Assembly (NCBI RefSeq): GCF_024166365.1
Contig: NC_064820.1
Location: forward strand, 55,529,501 to 55,593,500
Length of the DNA stretch: 64,000 nt
Reading direction: 5' to 3'
Source of the DNA: Elephas maximus indicus
Lineage: Eukaryota; Chordata; Mammalia; Proboscidea; Elephantidae
Under the pieces are notes generated by a model, which saw nothing but the letters and a program-made list of their open reading frames with translations, made no database searches and was not told the origin of the DNA. Each line of letters starts with the position of its first letter. Positions within the stretch are counted from its first letter, which is position 1. The position numbers were made by a program, and so were the translations under genes. This document shows positions 34,670 to 46,470 of the stretch, in pieces.

Positions 34670-35305
34670 CAGTAAAAAATATCAAGCTAGTAAGAAGACA
34701 GTAAAGTTGGTTATTTAGCTGGCTTGAATTTTTTTTAAAAAACCAATTTTATACAGAGACTTTGATCAGAAGAGTCAACCCTCTTTGTACATATGGCCTA
34801 ACCTCAAAGAAATATATGTATCATAACCCAGAGTCTGATATGAGGATGTTTTTTAAACTATTAAATGTTAGACAAAATTATTCACCGGCAGTATAATTAC
34901 TTTCCAGATTTTCTAATTATAAATACATTCCTATGTCCACATACTGTTTATTTTATTACATCTTAACTCCCTAACAATCTCTAGCCCTCCCTGTTGTTCA
35001 CGCCAAAAACACTAATGCCAATTCCCATTACTTCACATACCACCATGGTTTTCCACTAGCTGTCTGCCAAAACATAAACTGACTGTCGAAATGAAGATGC
35101 CATTTCCAATGAGACAAACCACTTATAACAATGAGGAACCAAATTGCACTCAGAATAAATAAAGAAAATCATTCACCTTGGTTTACTGTATTCAACTGTC
35201 TGCTGGGTACACTGGTTTAATTTGAAATATATGTTTTTGAACTAGGGCTTTCTCTTGAGGCTATAAATATAATTTAAAGAGTTATTAATATATATAGGTG
35301 GTAAC
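34670..35305. other. AT-rich unique sequence
   Basis: Nothing recognised. Confidence 0.4.
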
Positions 35306-35313
35306 TGAAGTCA

Positions 35314-35518
35314 AAGGAGCTCTGGTGATGCAGCAGTTAAGTTCTCAGCTGCTTATCGAAAGGTCGGCAGTTTGAAACTATCAGGTACGCCTTGGGAGGA
35401 AGATGTGGCGTCTGCGTCTGTAAAGATTTTCAGCCTTGGAAACCTGATGAGGCGGTTCCACTCTGTCTTCAAATCAACCTGATGGCAACAGATTTATTTA
35501 TTTATTTTTGCGTATGAT
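35314..35518 (+). mobile_element. AfroSINE, full length
   Basis: Head ggagctctggtgatgcagca, B box cggcagtttgaaactatc, and an internal deletion near the tcttcaaatcaacctgatgg junction. TGAAGTCA flanks the copy (35306-35313 and 35519-35526). Confidence 0.9.
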
Positions 35519-35526
35519 TGAAGTCA

Positions 35527-35886
35527 TGGGGTTGGATATTTCCAAAAGATACTAGGTAGCATGAAAAGAAAAAATAATACTGGGTTTATAGAACATAAAT
35601 TTGGAACAGGCAGGGCCTCTTGTAGCCCACGTAAAATCACATCACTTTCTCTGAGTGTTATCTTCTAATTAGGGCCAACTCTTCAAATCAAAGTGTCTGC
35701 CTCTAACACACACACACACAGAGCAACCACTTGAAATTGTTATACACATAAAAAATATGGCTAATTTATACAAGACTCTTGAGAGAAGAGGCAAAGCCAA
35801 GCCATCATAAATGTGGAAACAGTTAAATGCAAGCATTTATTAAAATCCTGTTGTGATTTTGACTGAAATTTCAGGATAGCATTTGA
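35527..35886. other. Unique sequence
   Basis: Contains a short CA run near 35706. Nothing else recognised. Confidence 0.4.
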
Positions 35887-36053
35887 ACCAAAACCAAATC
35901 AAAGCTGTTACCATTGAGTGGATTCTGACTCATAGCAACCCTATAGGACTGAGTAGAATTGCCCCATAGGATTTCCAAGGAGTGGCAGGTGGATTCGAAG
36001 TGCCGACCTTTTGGTTAGCAGCTGAGCTCTTAACCACTGCACCTTCAGGCTCC
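35887..36053 (-). mobile_element. AfroSINE, full length
   Basis: Minus-strand, from accaaaaccaaatcaaagct to ctgcaccttcaggctcc. The complement of the B box reads ggtggattcgaagtgccga. Confidence 0.92.
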
Positions 36054-36189
36054 AAAAAAATAAATATTCTTTAATTTTATGGATTTTTTTCATATGCTCT
36101 GTGTATACCAAACACACACACAAGCACACATATGTACACATGAATATATAACTACATTGCTACTGCATGTAGGCGTTTAATGGCCTTAC

Positions 36190-36233
36190 CAAAAAAAAAC
36201 CAAACAAACCCACTGCCATCACATCAATTCCAA
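36190..36233 (-). mobile_element. AfroSINE tail-only copy
   Basis: About 44 bp: an A/C-rich run, then cccactgccatcacatcaat, the last part of the SINE in reverse. GCCTTA flanks it (36183-36188 and 36234-36239). Confidence 0.7.
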
Positions 36234-36239
36234 GCCTTA

Positions 36240-36589
36240 GTAAAATTGTAACATGGTTAAGATGTGTCCTTGGCACTTCAGAAATATGAAGCTGAAAGTA
36301 CTTGGAGATTAGTTCGCTAAAACATTAATTTTACTGATAAAGAAACTAAGAATCAAAATAATATCTCAATTCTCACATGGACCATTATTTCCTCCATCCC
36401 TGTGTATTTCCTTGTTGATGCCAGGAAAGCAGCTGTCATTTAGGATTTCCCCCAGAGTGAAGACCACATCTGCATGTGATTTGCATATTTTCTTCTAGCC
36501 TGGAGGGTTGGTTAATTCTAAAGTTCAGCCTTGGTTTTCATAATGGCAAGATGCCAAATATTTATATTTTCCTAACCAGTTTAACAGCA
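36240..36589. other. Unique sequence
   Basis: Nothing recognised. Confidence 0.35.
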
Positions 36590-36765
36590 TCTGCCATTTA
36601 TTGAGTATTAAATGTGCCAGACTTTGTGCTAGGCACTTGATTCTTGACATCTCATTTCATCCCTACAATAATCTTGCACTGGAGAACAGGATTTAAGGAT
36701 AATGAGCCTGCGAAAGCAGACAGTATGCCCAAGAGAACATACTTAGAAGGTGATAGAATCAAGAT
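36590..36765 (-). repeat. MIR SINE
   Basis: atttattgagtattaaatgt, gccagactttgtgctaggca and tctcatttcatccctacaat match MIR read in reverse. Confidence 0.7.
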
Positions 36766-37619
36766 TTCCTGTCTTTTCTATGTTTCTTCCATCATTGGAT
36801 TCGATTAGCAGGGTTTAGGAATAAAACAGGGAAGACAAAGGGTCAAAGACTAGTCAAAAGTCATCTACATGCTGTGTTAGAAGGAAATACTATATGAGCC
36901 AACTTGGCACCACAGCATGGCTGGTTCTCACTAATAGCAGAATAAAAGGCAATGCTGTTCCAGCACTAATCAATACATGCTTGATGGGAACGAGGGAAGG
37001 GACACTCCAACAAAGACTCCTTTGATTTCACCACAAGGCTCGGTCTTACTAGAGCAGATTTCAGTGGCCTCCATCAACTTGATGGGTGGAACAAAACATT
37101 CTACCTTAAAGTTCTGATGATCCTGAAAAAAAAAATAGATATCAATTTGGGATATTGTCTGACTGAAATTACATGTCTTGAGTTTTAAGCCTAGTCCAGC
37201 ATGACTTTTTATAACAAATTCTCAAACCTATAATTAGAGAAAGTTATCCCCAAGTCATTGGGAACAACTGGGGAGAGAAAAAAAAAAAAAATTTTTTTTT
37301 TTTTTTTTTGAGCTTGAGCTTGAGAAACTTTTTGGACATACCCTGGCTTCCAAGAGCCTTAAGAAATTAATTCCACCTTAATACATACCAGGTGTCAACT
37401 TTACACAGAATCTGGAAAGTAATGAAGACTGGGTGGGATCAGATCCAGAGTTATTTTGGTTTTGGTAGGAAGCAGGAATTTCAGTTTGCCAATATTCAAA
37501 ATACACCCTGGAATATGACCAAGGACACAGGATGATGTTTGCCCCTCAGCCTTCCTACTGAAGTTCTAGAATTCAAATCGCTGTGAGAATGTCATGTCAA
37601 CTGACATGCTAGATTCTGC
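36766..37619. other. Unique sequence with an A/T palindrome
   Basis: A run of A followed directly by a run of T lies at about 37278-37310. No gene is recognised. Confidence 0.5.
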
Positions 37620-38060
37620 CATTCCCTGGTTTAAAATCCTCTAATATTCATGGCTCTTAGAATAAAATCTAGACCCTTCAATGTGGATTTTATGGCTCAC
37701 CTTTGTTGTCTCCTCTTGTTTTAGACACTCTAATCATTCTACTCTCCAATCATAATCAATTTCTTTCCTCTCCAAACTCTGTTTCTTCTCTAAGCCTTGG
37801 CTCATGATGTTTCTTCTTCCTGGAACATTTCCTGCTGCAGTACTCTCCTTCTCCCCCCATACCCTCCCCATCACCTCCCCGCGTTTCTGACTGGCTAAGT
37901 TCCACTTATCCTTCAGTTGTCGCTTAGACGTCACTTCTTCCAGAAGGCTTTCCCTGACTTTCCAAGTCTTGATTAAGTGCTTCCTCACAGAGCTCCCACC
38001 TCCCTCTGTACTTTTCCTAGTGTGTCATAAATGCTTGTTATAGGGTATCTTTTGCCATCT
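37620..38060 (+). repeat. L2 LINE, long 3' fragment
   Basis: About 440 bp in the L2 order: gcttagacgtcacttcttcc, agaaggctttccctgacttt, then ctaaattgtaagttctatga. The minus-strand 84-codon ORF in it is a shadow. Confidence 0.78.
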
Positions 38061-39365
38061 AAATTGTAAGTTCTATGACAGCAAAAAAAAAAAAAAAGTA
38101 CCAATTAGCAAATATATATTGTCACCTCTGTGCTAGGCATTTGGGATAGTGTGGTAAACTAGACATAAAAGATCCTATGTCTACCTTACCCACTGTTGCA
38201 TCCTAACATGAAGCACAGGCTTGTCCTGTCAGATAAGGTGTATTTATGATAGAAACCATTCATAGGTCTATCATGGATCTTTTTATCCCCTCCACATACT
38301 GAGATAAGCAATTTCTCAGATGATGGATTCCAGCTGTCCCTGAAGGGGAAGTCAGAGTGGCCAAAGGACAACCATTAGAGACTGCTTCCTGCCTGGGCTA
38401 GATTAGACAGTGCCAGTGGTGGAATACCTTAGTGGACCTTTGGCATACTATGTGCCAAGCTCCATGCCAAAAACAAGAATGACATTGTCCCTGTACTCCT
38501 GAAGCCAGCATGTCTCAAAATACTCTGAGCACAAGCCCTGGTAGCCTCTATGGTACTTCTTTTTCTGTTAATAATAACATTTTTGTTAGCACTAACTCAT
38601 CATAAGATTACTTTTCTAAATGATAACTATTTACTTAACACAACACTTAGTATGTGATAGAGATGCTAAGCAATCAGTGAGATTAGAAATGAAGCAGTCT
38701 GGGAATATCAATTGTAGGAGGCTGCCGTTTCTACCCGATAAACCAAAATTTTGCTGAGTTATTTCCAATTTAGACTCTCTGGTCTTATGGCATTTGAACT
38801 AAAGCAGGCATTATATTTAATTATTCAAATATATTGATATTTAAATTCAAGTCATCAGTGAGAAAGAAGTATCACGGTTAATCCCTCATCAGATTAATCC
38901 CTTGGCAAATTAATCCCTCAGCACTCTGGACTTTGGAAGCCCCTTCTCTCCATGGTATAATTTGTGCTGCTTTATTAATTCAGAAAATATTTCATTTGTC
39001 ATGGGTGAACTGAGGTAGAGGAAGTTACTGCCATCTGTAATTGCCTCTCTAACTTTCTGTTACAAGTGCAACCCATACATGTAAGAATCTTCATCCTTTG
39101 AGTACATTATATCATTTTACATCTTTTTCTCAATTTAAGGGCGCCTGGGAAAGTGGAAGAGGTTGGAAGAGTGGAGGAGACAGACAGCCAGAAAGAAGGT
39201 GAAGAAAGAAAATAATAGGATACTATATTCAGTGATAAGCCTACCTCATTTGGGGGTGGGATGGGAGAGAAGTTCTTGAGTCCACAAGACAGAGATCTAT
39301 AATTTCTTAAGAGGGGAGTTTTAGACTTCTGACTGTGCCTATTTGCCTCCTTTTCACTCCTCAAA
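38061..39365. other. Unique sequence with old repeat traces
   Basis: 38100-38165 and 38430-38510 resemble the tgctaggcatttggg-type tails of old LINE fragments. The remainder is unrecognised. Confidence 0.4.
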
Positions 39366-39440
39366 AATTCGTTGCTGTGGAGTCAACTCCAACTCATGGT
39401 AAACGACCCCATGTGTGTCAGAGTCGGCCTGTGTTCCGTG
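39366..39440 (-). mobile_element. AfroSINE fragment
   Basis: gttgctgtggagtcaactcc, aactcatggt and gtgtcagagtcggcctgtgt are the tail-side third of the long variant. Confidence 0.75.
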
Positions 39441-40029
39441 GTCTAGATTCTGACTAAGCAGAGCAGAGGAAGTGACAAACTAAATGTCTACAGGCGAGAA
39501 GCAAGAAAAAAAAAGCGAGCCGGTTCACCCCACAGAACCCTCGTGGGGCTCAGGGCCCTGGTGAGTGAGGCACCAGGTTAAAAACAGGAAGAGTCTTCAA
39601 AGTCTGCCCACTGAACTGGGGGAGGTCTTTCAAAGAGGTATTTATTAACTACAGAAAAAGAAAAAACTTGCCTGAGAAAGGAACAGCAATGAATATTATT
39701 TATGAAATCATAGCACTGTTAACATGTCTGTTTATTTGGCCAAAACTTGAGGTAGAACTATATTGGGAGGCTGCAGAGAAGGAAAACTGAGGAGTGGCTA
39801 TGGAGGGGGTCCAGGGGAGAGGGAAATTCTCAAGTATTACAGCAGGAAGTCAATAAATCATACCTAAAATTGATATGTCAAGAAATATCAGTTAAGAATA
39901 TCATTTCTAAATATAAAGGAAATAACAGGAAAACAAACCAAAAATGTTTAAGTGGTTAAAGAGGCTGACTCTGGGGCATGGGACTGGCACACGGGTTGAG
40001 CAGGGCAGAAGGGGTTGCAGTTTCTCAAC
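39441..40029. other. Unique sequence
   Basis: No gene recognised. A weak MIR-like trace (agtggttaaagaggctgact) lies at about 39950. Confidence 0.4.
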
Positions 40030-40072
40030 AAGAAACTTTTAGCTCAAAAAAAAAAAAAGAAACTTTTAGCTC
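40030..40072. repeat. Poly(A)-only insertion flanked by a 16-bp direct repeat
   Basis: AAGAAACTTTTAGCTC (40030-40045) is repeated exactly at 40057-40072. Between them there are only A residues. Confidence 0.85.
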
Positions 40073-40086
40073 TATCTGATTTCTTA

Positions 40087-40247
40087 AGAGGCCTTGGTGG
40101 TGCAATGGTTAAGAGCTCTGCTGCTAACCAAAATGTCGGCGGTTCAAATCCACCAGCTGCTCCTTAGAAACCATATGGTGCAGTGCTACTCTGTCCTACA
40201 GGGTGGCTATGAGTCGGAATCGACTCAAAGGCAATGGGTTTTGATTT
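40087..40247 (+). mobile_element. AfroSINE, body-shortened
   Basis: Head aggccttggtggtgcaatgg, B box cggcggttcaaatccacc, and then a direct jump to ctccttagaaaccatatggt. The segment with gatgtggcagtctgc is absent, so this is a short subtype. The flanks gatttcttaa and gattgcttaa (40077-40086, 40248-40257) suggest a target duplication. Confidence 0.92.
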
Positions 40248-40412
40248 TGATTGCTTAAAGTGTGAATGTTTAATACTTAGATTTAAAAACTTAATTGAAA
40301 AAGAGAAGAGGCTTTGGGTTGCTGGGATATTAGCTTGAAAGAAATCCTAATTCCACATATTTTAGTCATAGGCTTTGTCTACACAGGATGCCAGGATTTC
40401 CTTGGTATTATT

Positions 40413-40582
40413 AAAAAAAAAAAAAAAAACCCACTGCCATCGCGTCGATTCCGACTCATAGTGACCCTATTGGACAGAGTAGAACTGCACCATATGGTTT
40501 CCAAGGAGTACCTGGGGTATTCGAACTGCAGAACTTTTGGTGAGCAGCTGTAGCTCTTAACCACTATGCCACCAGGGTTTCC
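40413..40582 (-). mobile_element. AfroSINE, near consensus
   Basis: Minus-strand, starting with about 17 A (the complement of a poly(T) tail), then cccactgccatcgcgtcgat, and ending accagggtttcc. Few mutations, so a relatively young copy. Confidence 0.94.
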
Positions 40583-40584
40583 TT

Positions 40585-41324
40585 GATATATATAGAAGAT
40601 ACACAATCATGTCTGGATTGATGTATCATCACTAAAGCAACCATTACAGCAGAAGGAAGAACACACAGAAATTCAGGCCAGAAAAGACTATACTTTGACT
40701 CTTGCGTATCTTAATGCAATGCAAGACGGTTCATTACAAGGAATGTTCCTATCTTGCTCACTGCTGTATGTCCAGTGCCTAGCACAGTGTCTGGTTAAAA
40801 TGGGTGCATTAGAAGTATTTGTTGAAGAAAATGTACACAAATTACATAAATATTAGTTGATATGCTACTGCTAAATTAATTGGTGGGAAAGAAGGGAGGA
40901 AGGAAGTTCTCAGGAAGACTCAACTTGCAAAAGACCAAATGTAACTGGTAGTCTTGCCAGAATTTCTCCCTTGTAAGGAATCAAAACCAGGGTGAAGTCA
41001 GTGTCAAACAATTAATAAAGGGAAATGAGAATAAAATAAGTATAATACAGTATGTCTGTGAATTTAATTTGCTTATTAAGCAAATTAAATTTTGTGTATG
41101 GAGGGCGTGGAACTTGTGAATGGAAAGGACAATTCCATATCCCATATATGTTATTCTGGTTGATATTTTAAAATTACAGAAAAAAGTAAAGCTTTTATCA
41201 CACTAATTATACAATGGTTAAGAAAATGTGTAAAAGGCCATGTCGTATATGATAAAGCCAATCAAGTTCAGAACACAATTTTAAAAGAGGAATATTCTTC
41301 CATCTAAAGAGGAACATACACTAA
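40585..41324. other. Unique sequence with an L2 tail trace
   Basis: 40755-40835 (cactgctgtatgtccagtgc, ctagcacagtgtctgg) is an L2 3' end on the plus strand. The rest is unrecognised. Confidence 0.5.
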
Positions 41325-42235
41325 CCAGACAATAGATAAGTGGTAACTTTAGTGAAGGATAAGACAGTACACAATACAGGGAAGTCAGTGCAACTTGACC
41401 AAGGCAAAGTCATAGAAGCTTCATAGACACATCCAGACTCCCTGAGGGACTAACTTACTGGGCTGAAGGCTAGGGACCATGGTCTTGGGGGACATCTAGC
41501 TCGGTTGACATAACATAGAATGTTCTACATCCTACTTTGGTGAGTAGTGTCTGAGGTCTTAAAAGCTTGTGACAGGCTGTCTAAGATATTCCACTGGTCC
41601 CACCCTGTCTGGAGCAAGGGAGAATGAAGGAAACCAAAGACATAAGGGAAATATTGGTCCAAAGGACTAATGGACCACAACTACCACAGCCTCCACTAGA
41701 CTGTGTGTGGTGCCTGGCTACCACCATTGACTGCTGTGACAGAGATCACAATAAAGGGTCCCGGGCAGAGCTGGAGAAAAATATAGAACAAATTCAAATT
41801 CACAAAAAAAGACCAGACTTACTGGACTGACAGAGACTGGAGAAACTCCAAAAGTATGGCCCCCAGACACCCTTTTAACTCAGTACGGAAGTCACTCCTG
41901 AGCTTTACTCCTCAGCCAGAGATTAGACAGACCCATAAAACAAATAGTAATACACGTAGCTCAACCATATATAGGAAACTAAATGGGCACTCCCCAGCCC
42001 AGGGGCAAGGATAAGATGGCAGGAGGGGATAGAACAGCTGAACAAATGGAAATGGGGAACCATTCTTCTCACGGTTGAGAAGGGGAGAGTGTTGACACGT
42101 CACAGGGGTGGCAACCAGTGGCACAAAACAATATGTGTATTCATGTTTAATGAGAAACTAATTCACTCTGTAAACCTTCATCTAAAGCACAATTTTAAAA
42201 AAAGGAAAAAAATTCTAAGTGAAAAAAAAATAAAT
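41325..42235 (+). mobile_element. L1 3' UTR, 5'-truncated, older subfamily
   Basis: ggaccatggtcttgggggac, acatctagctcggttgacat and gtgtctgaggtcttaaaagc parallel 58680-58790 of the full-length L1. It then diverges in the distal part and ends in an A-rich tail near 42190-42235. No ORF2 remains. The 68-codon ORF inside it is not a gene. Confidence 0.82.
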
Positions 42236-42605
42236 AGGGATATAATTTTTTCAGAATGACAGTTTCCTCTAGTCTAGGTTTTCTAGAACAATAATCCTCC
42301 TTCTTTCTTACTAGTACTTTGGTTTTATGACTTCAGGAAATTTCATTAAAACCTAAGCCAAATTTATCTCAGAAATAGGCATACTATACAGCAGGGTGGA
42401 TGCTTGGATAAATGAATGTGTCTGATTCTGATTTCTAGTCTGGGGCCATTCTCAAAAGTGGGATGAATTCTTGGGAGCTAAAACTAGTGGATCAATACTC
42501 TCTTATCTGGACGATGCACTAAAACCTAGGAAAATGTGAAATTTTGAATAAAGTGAAATAGGAAAAGAAAAGGATCCAATAATAGAGAATCTAACTGTAG
42601 ATCCA
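42236..42605. other. Unique sequence
   Basis: Nothing recognised. Confidence 0.4.
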
Positions 42606-42617
42606 AATGAAAGGAGC

Positions 42618-42777
42618 TCCAAAACCAGAATTTGCTGTCAAGTGTATGCTGACTCAGAGTGACCCTACTGGATAGGGTAGAACTGCCCACAGGGTTTCCA
42701 AGGAGCAGCTGGTAGATTCGAACTGCCGACCTTTTGGTTAGCAGCCGATCTCTTAACCACTACACCATCAGGGCTCC
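42618..42777 (-). mobile_element. AfroSINE, full length
   Basis: Minus-strand, from aaaaccagaatttgctgtca to caccatcagggctcc. AATGAAAGGAG and AACTAAAGGAG-like flanks (about 42606-42617 and 42778-42788) suggest a target duplication. Confidence 0.9.
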
Positions 42778-42917
42778 AACTAAAGGAGAAGGTGTACAAA
42801 TAATACACTGAGTCAAAATTAAAAAGCTAAAGCACTGAAGAGCTACAGATAGGAGGACAGAAAACAACAGACTGAACAGGCGAGTGGTAGAGCCTATGGG
42901 GAAATACTTAACCAGTT

Positions 42918-43112
42918 TACCAGCTGCCATCGAGTCAACTCTGACTCCTGGCAACCCCACGTGCGTAAGTGTGGAACTGTGCTCTACAGGGTTTTCAATG
43001 GCTGATTTTTCAGAATTAGATCACCAGGGCTTTCTTTTGAAGTGCTTTTGGATGAACTCAATTTCCAAACTTTTGGTTAACAACTGAGTGCGTTAACCGT
43101 TTGCACCACACA
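42918..43112 (-). mobile_element. AfroSINE, long variant
   Basis: Minus-strand, from ccagctgccatcgagtcaac through caatggctgatttttcagaa to gtttgcaccacacag. Confidence 0.88.
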
Positions 43113-43350
43113 GAGAAATACTTTAGAGTCAAGCTTTTACCTGATATCTTTCGTGTACTCTTTGTGGATGGACAAGTCCAAGGCCAAGGGACATAAAAAT
43201 ATTTTTTCTATCCAACCATGAGATTTATGATTTTCACATCAATATGATACTTGAAGAACTTAATATAAACATACATCTGAAGTTAATTTTACCTCGAGTG
43301 ATGTCTTAAGCTGGGTTCTCTAGCGAAGTAAAACCAGTGAAGTTCATATT

Positions 43351-44229
43351 GTTGTCGTTGTTAGGTGCCATCAAGTCAGTTCTGACTCATAGCAACTCAA
43401 TGTACAACAGAGCAAAACACTGCCCAGTCCTGTGCCATCCACTCGATCATTTTTATATCTGAGCCCATTGTTGCAGCCACTCTATCAATCCACCTCACTG
43501 AGGGTCCTCCTCTTTTTCGCTGACCCTCTGCTTTACAAAGCATGATGTCCTTCTCTGGGGACTGGTCCCTGCTGATAACATGTCCAAAGTACATGAGACG
43601 AAGTCTTGCCATCCTGGCCTCCAAGGAGCACTCTGGCTGTATTTCTTCCAAGACTGACTTGTTTGTTCTTCTGGAAGTCCCTAGTTGTAATGGATTGAAT
43701 TGTGTCCCCCTAAAATATGTGTCAACTTGGTAAGGCTATGATTCCCAGTATTGTGTGGTTGTCCTCTATTTTGTGATTGTAATTTTATGTTAAAGAGGAT
43801 TAGGGTGGGATTGTAACACACTCAACCAGGTCACATCCCTGGGGTGTGGCCTGCAGCCTGGACCACATTTTATCTCTCAAGAGATAAAAATGAAAGGGAA
43901 GCGAGCAGAGAGGGGGTACCTCATACCACCAAGAAAGTAGTGCTAAAAGCAGAGCACATCCTTTGGACCCAGGTCTCTGCACAGAGAAGCTCCTAGTCCG
44001 GGGGAAGATTGATGAAAAGACCGACAGAGAGAGAATGCCTTCCCCTGGAGCTGATGCCCTGAAACTTGGGCTTTTAACCTACTTTACTGTGAGGAAATAA
44101 AATTTTCTTTGTTAAAGCCCTCCCCTGGTGGTAGTCCTGTTATACCAGCACTAGATGACTAAGACACTAGACTATTCAATATTCTTCACCAACACCATAA
44201 TTCAAAGGCATCAATTCTTTGGTCTTCCT
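43351..44229 (-). mobile_element. RTE LINE 3' fragment, itself split by an LTR
   Basis: 43351-43685 starts with the complement of the CAACAA terminus (gttgtcgttgttaggtgcca) and reads the RTE C-terminal part (on the minus strand MEEIQPECSLEARMARLRLM). It resumes at 44167-44229 (ctattcaatattcttcacca). Both arms align to 30672-31060 without loss, which places the LTR inside it. Confidence 0.9.
43686..44166 (+). mobile_element. Solo MaLR-like LTR inside the RTE fragment
   Basis: Starts TGTAATGGATTGAATTGTGT and ends agatgactaagaca. Flanks ctagt (43681-43685) and ctaga (44167-44171) fit a 5-bp target duplication with one change. AATAAA lies near 44095. Confidence 0.92.
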
Positions 44230-44261
44230 GAAGTGTGTGTATCTATATATAGAGAGAGAGC

Positions 44262-44407
44262 GCCCTGGTGGTGCAGTGGTTAAGAGCTATGGCTGCCAAC
44301 CAAGAGGTAGGCAGTTCTAATCCACAATGGAAAACCTATAGGGAAATTCTACTGTGTCCTATAGGGTTGCTATGAGTCAGAACTGACTATGGCAATGGGT
44401 TTTTGGT
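44262..44407 (+). mobile_element. AfroSINE, internally shortened
   Basis: Head gccctggtggtgcagtggtt, then tccacaatggaaaacctata joined directly to the distal body. The tail is atggcaatgggtttttgg. Confidence 0.9.
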
Positions 44408-44467
44408 ATATGTGTATGTACATGTATATATATACATATATACACACACATATATACATATATATAC

Positions 44468-44521
<54 letters not shown>
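44408..44521. repeat. TA/CA/CATA simple repeat
   Basis: Expanded from the short TG/TA/CA tract found at 48520-48545 in the sister LTR. It separates two SINEs. Confidence 0.95.
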
Positions 44522-44525
<4 letters not shown>

Positions 44526-44686
44526 ACCCTGGTGGTGTAGTGGTTAAGTGCTACAGCTGTTAACCAAAGGGTCTACAGTTCAAAACCACCAGGTGCTCCT
44601 TGAAAACCCTATGGGGCAGTTCTACTCTGTCCTATAGGGTTGCTATGAGTCAGAATCAACTTGACGGCATTGGGTTCGGTTTTTTT

Positions 44687-44692
<6 letters not shown>
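44522..44692 (+). mobile_element. AfroSINE, short subtype
   Basis: Head gaaaccctggtggtgtagtg, B box region ctacagttcaaaaccaccag, body near consensus, and tail ttgggttcggtttttttgg. Confidence 0.92.
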
Positions 44693-44733
<41 letters not shown>

Positions 44734-44770
44734 CACGAAGAGAGAGAGAGAAAGGGGAGAGAGAAAAAGA
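44693..44770. repeat. (TA)n followed by (GA)n
   Basis: Pure TA dinucleotides to about 44728, then gagagagaga-rich sequence that is part of the LTR. Open frames across it (IYIYIY) are artefacts. Confidence 0.95.
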
Positions 44771-45201
44771 GAGGTTTATCTTTCAGGTCAGGCAACAGGT
44801 CGCTGGCTCACAGGCTGTGGAGGCCAATGAAAAACAAGATAAGCAGGTAAGATGGCAAGCCTCTGCCCCATAGGCTGCAGAGGCTTATGAATTCCAAGAC
44901 TGGCAGGTAAACTGCTAGTTCAAGTCCCATGAACCAGAGGCCAAATGATGATGAGCCAAATGCAGAATCCAGAGGAAAAGACTTGCTAGAATAATCATTT
45001 GTATACCCGAAGCAGGCCACGTACCCGAGGAAACTCCCTTTCAACTGATTGGCTGCTCATAGCAGATCTCATCATGGAGTTGATTACATCATTATGTAAC
45101 TACCAAATTACGTCATTACGTAATTGCCAAACTACATCATAACTGCCAAACCACTGAGAATCATGGCTCAGCCAAGTTGACACACTACCTTAACCATCAC
45201 A

Positions 45202-45214
45202 GTCCGCCCTTGTC
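45202..45214 (-). promoter_or_regulatory. ERVL polypurine tract
   Basis: Read on the minus strand this is gacaagggcggac, immediately before the 3' LTR start. It is the plus-strand primer site of the retroelement. Confidence 0.75.
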
Positions 45215-45229
45215 AGTTTGGCATCTGTA

Positions 45230-46470
45230 CATCTCTTTAAACCATACATGTGGTTATTAACTGACACTTCAAGCACCATTGGATCAGCTGGGTCATATGG
45301 ACCAAGTGGCAGAGCAGTTTTCATGGCAGCCTGAACCTGTTGTAGAGCTTTCTCTTGTTTTGGGCCCCACTCAAAATTAGCAGCTTTTCAAGTCACTTGA
45401 TAAATAGGCCAGTTAAAAAAAAATAGGCCAGAGTAGCACACCCAAATGAGGGATATGCTGCCTGAAAAATCCAAGGAGACCCACAAGATCCTCCCCTTTT
45501 TAGTTGTAGGTAGGCCAGATGCAATAATTTATCCTTCACTTCAGAAGGAATAACTCAACATGCCCCATACGATTACTAATAGAAATTTCACTGAGGTGGA
45601 AGGCACCTGAATTTTTCTCAGGTTAATTTCCCATTTTTTTAGCACATAAATGTCTTACCAATAAGTCTGGAATCATTGATACCTCTTCCTTACTAGGTCC
45701 AATCAGCATAATGTCATCAATGTAATGGACCAGTATGACATATCTTGGAAGAGAAAGGCGACCAAGCTCCCTACTGACTAAATTATGACATAGGGCTGCA
45801 GAGTTGGTACACTGCTAAGGTAGGACAGTGAAGGTGTATTGCTGGCCTTGCTAGCTGAAGGCAAACTGTTTCTGGTGGTCCTTTGAAACAGGTATGGAGA
45901 AAAAGGCAATGAAACCACATCTGAAATAGCAGCTTCAATTGGAATCACTATCTCATTGTTTTCAATAATCCACTGTCATTCTCCAACATCCATCTGTTTT
46001 TGGCACAGGACAAACAGGCAAATTGAACAGAAATGTGGTGGGAATCACCATCCCAGCATCCTCCAGTTCCTTAAGGATGGCAATAATCTCTGCAATCCCT
46101 CCAGAAATGTACTATTGCTTTTGGTTTACTATTTTTCTAGGTAGGGGCAGTTGCAACGGCTTCCACATAGTCTTTCCTACTATAATAGCCCTTACATCAC
46201 ATGTCAGGGATCCAGTGTGGGGGTTCTGCCAGTTGCTGAGTATGTCTATTGCAATAATGCATTCTAGACTAACGAAATCACCACACGATGGATTCAGGGA
46301 CCCATCTAACCCACTGTGAGATGAATGTGAACTAAGGCTCCATTAACAACCTGACCTCTACATGCCGCCCTGTCCCCCCACCCCAGTGATGTTTTGGGTC
46401 TCCTGGAATTAGGATCATTTCAGAGCCAGTGCCCAGTAATCCCCTCAAAGTCTGAGCATTTCCTTTTCTT
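45230..46470 (-). pseudogene. ERVL pol remnant (protease/reverse transcriptase)
   Basis: The enzyme would copy the viral RNA into DNA. On the minus strand the active-site block LVHYIDDIMLIGPS is readable, with YIDD at 45724-45713. Downstream are recognisable pieces with GPYDPADPMVLEVSV near 45300-45250. In-frame stops and frameshifts are scattered through the region. After that block, only about 60 bp separates it from the LTR. The RNase H, integrase and (in this class) dUTPase regions are therefore missing. The plus-strand ORFs at 45956-46319 are shadows. Confidence 0.82.

Larger units (their letters stand above)
43302..45201 (-). mobile_element. ERVL 3' LTR, split by RTE, MaLR-like LTR and two SINEs
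   Basis: LTR pieces lie at 43302-43350, around 44230-44261, at 44408-44521 (expanded repeat), and at 44693-45201. The outer end tgtcttaagctgggttctct matches 48467. The inner end (reverse TGTGATGGTTAAGG) matches the TGTGTTGGTTAAGG start at 49091. Expected length without insertions is about 625 bp. Confidence 0.9.

Noticed and set aside
44600..44873. ORFs with IYIYIY repeats
   Set aside because: They are translations of the TA simple repeat and the neighbouring SINE.
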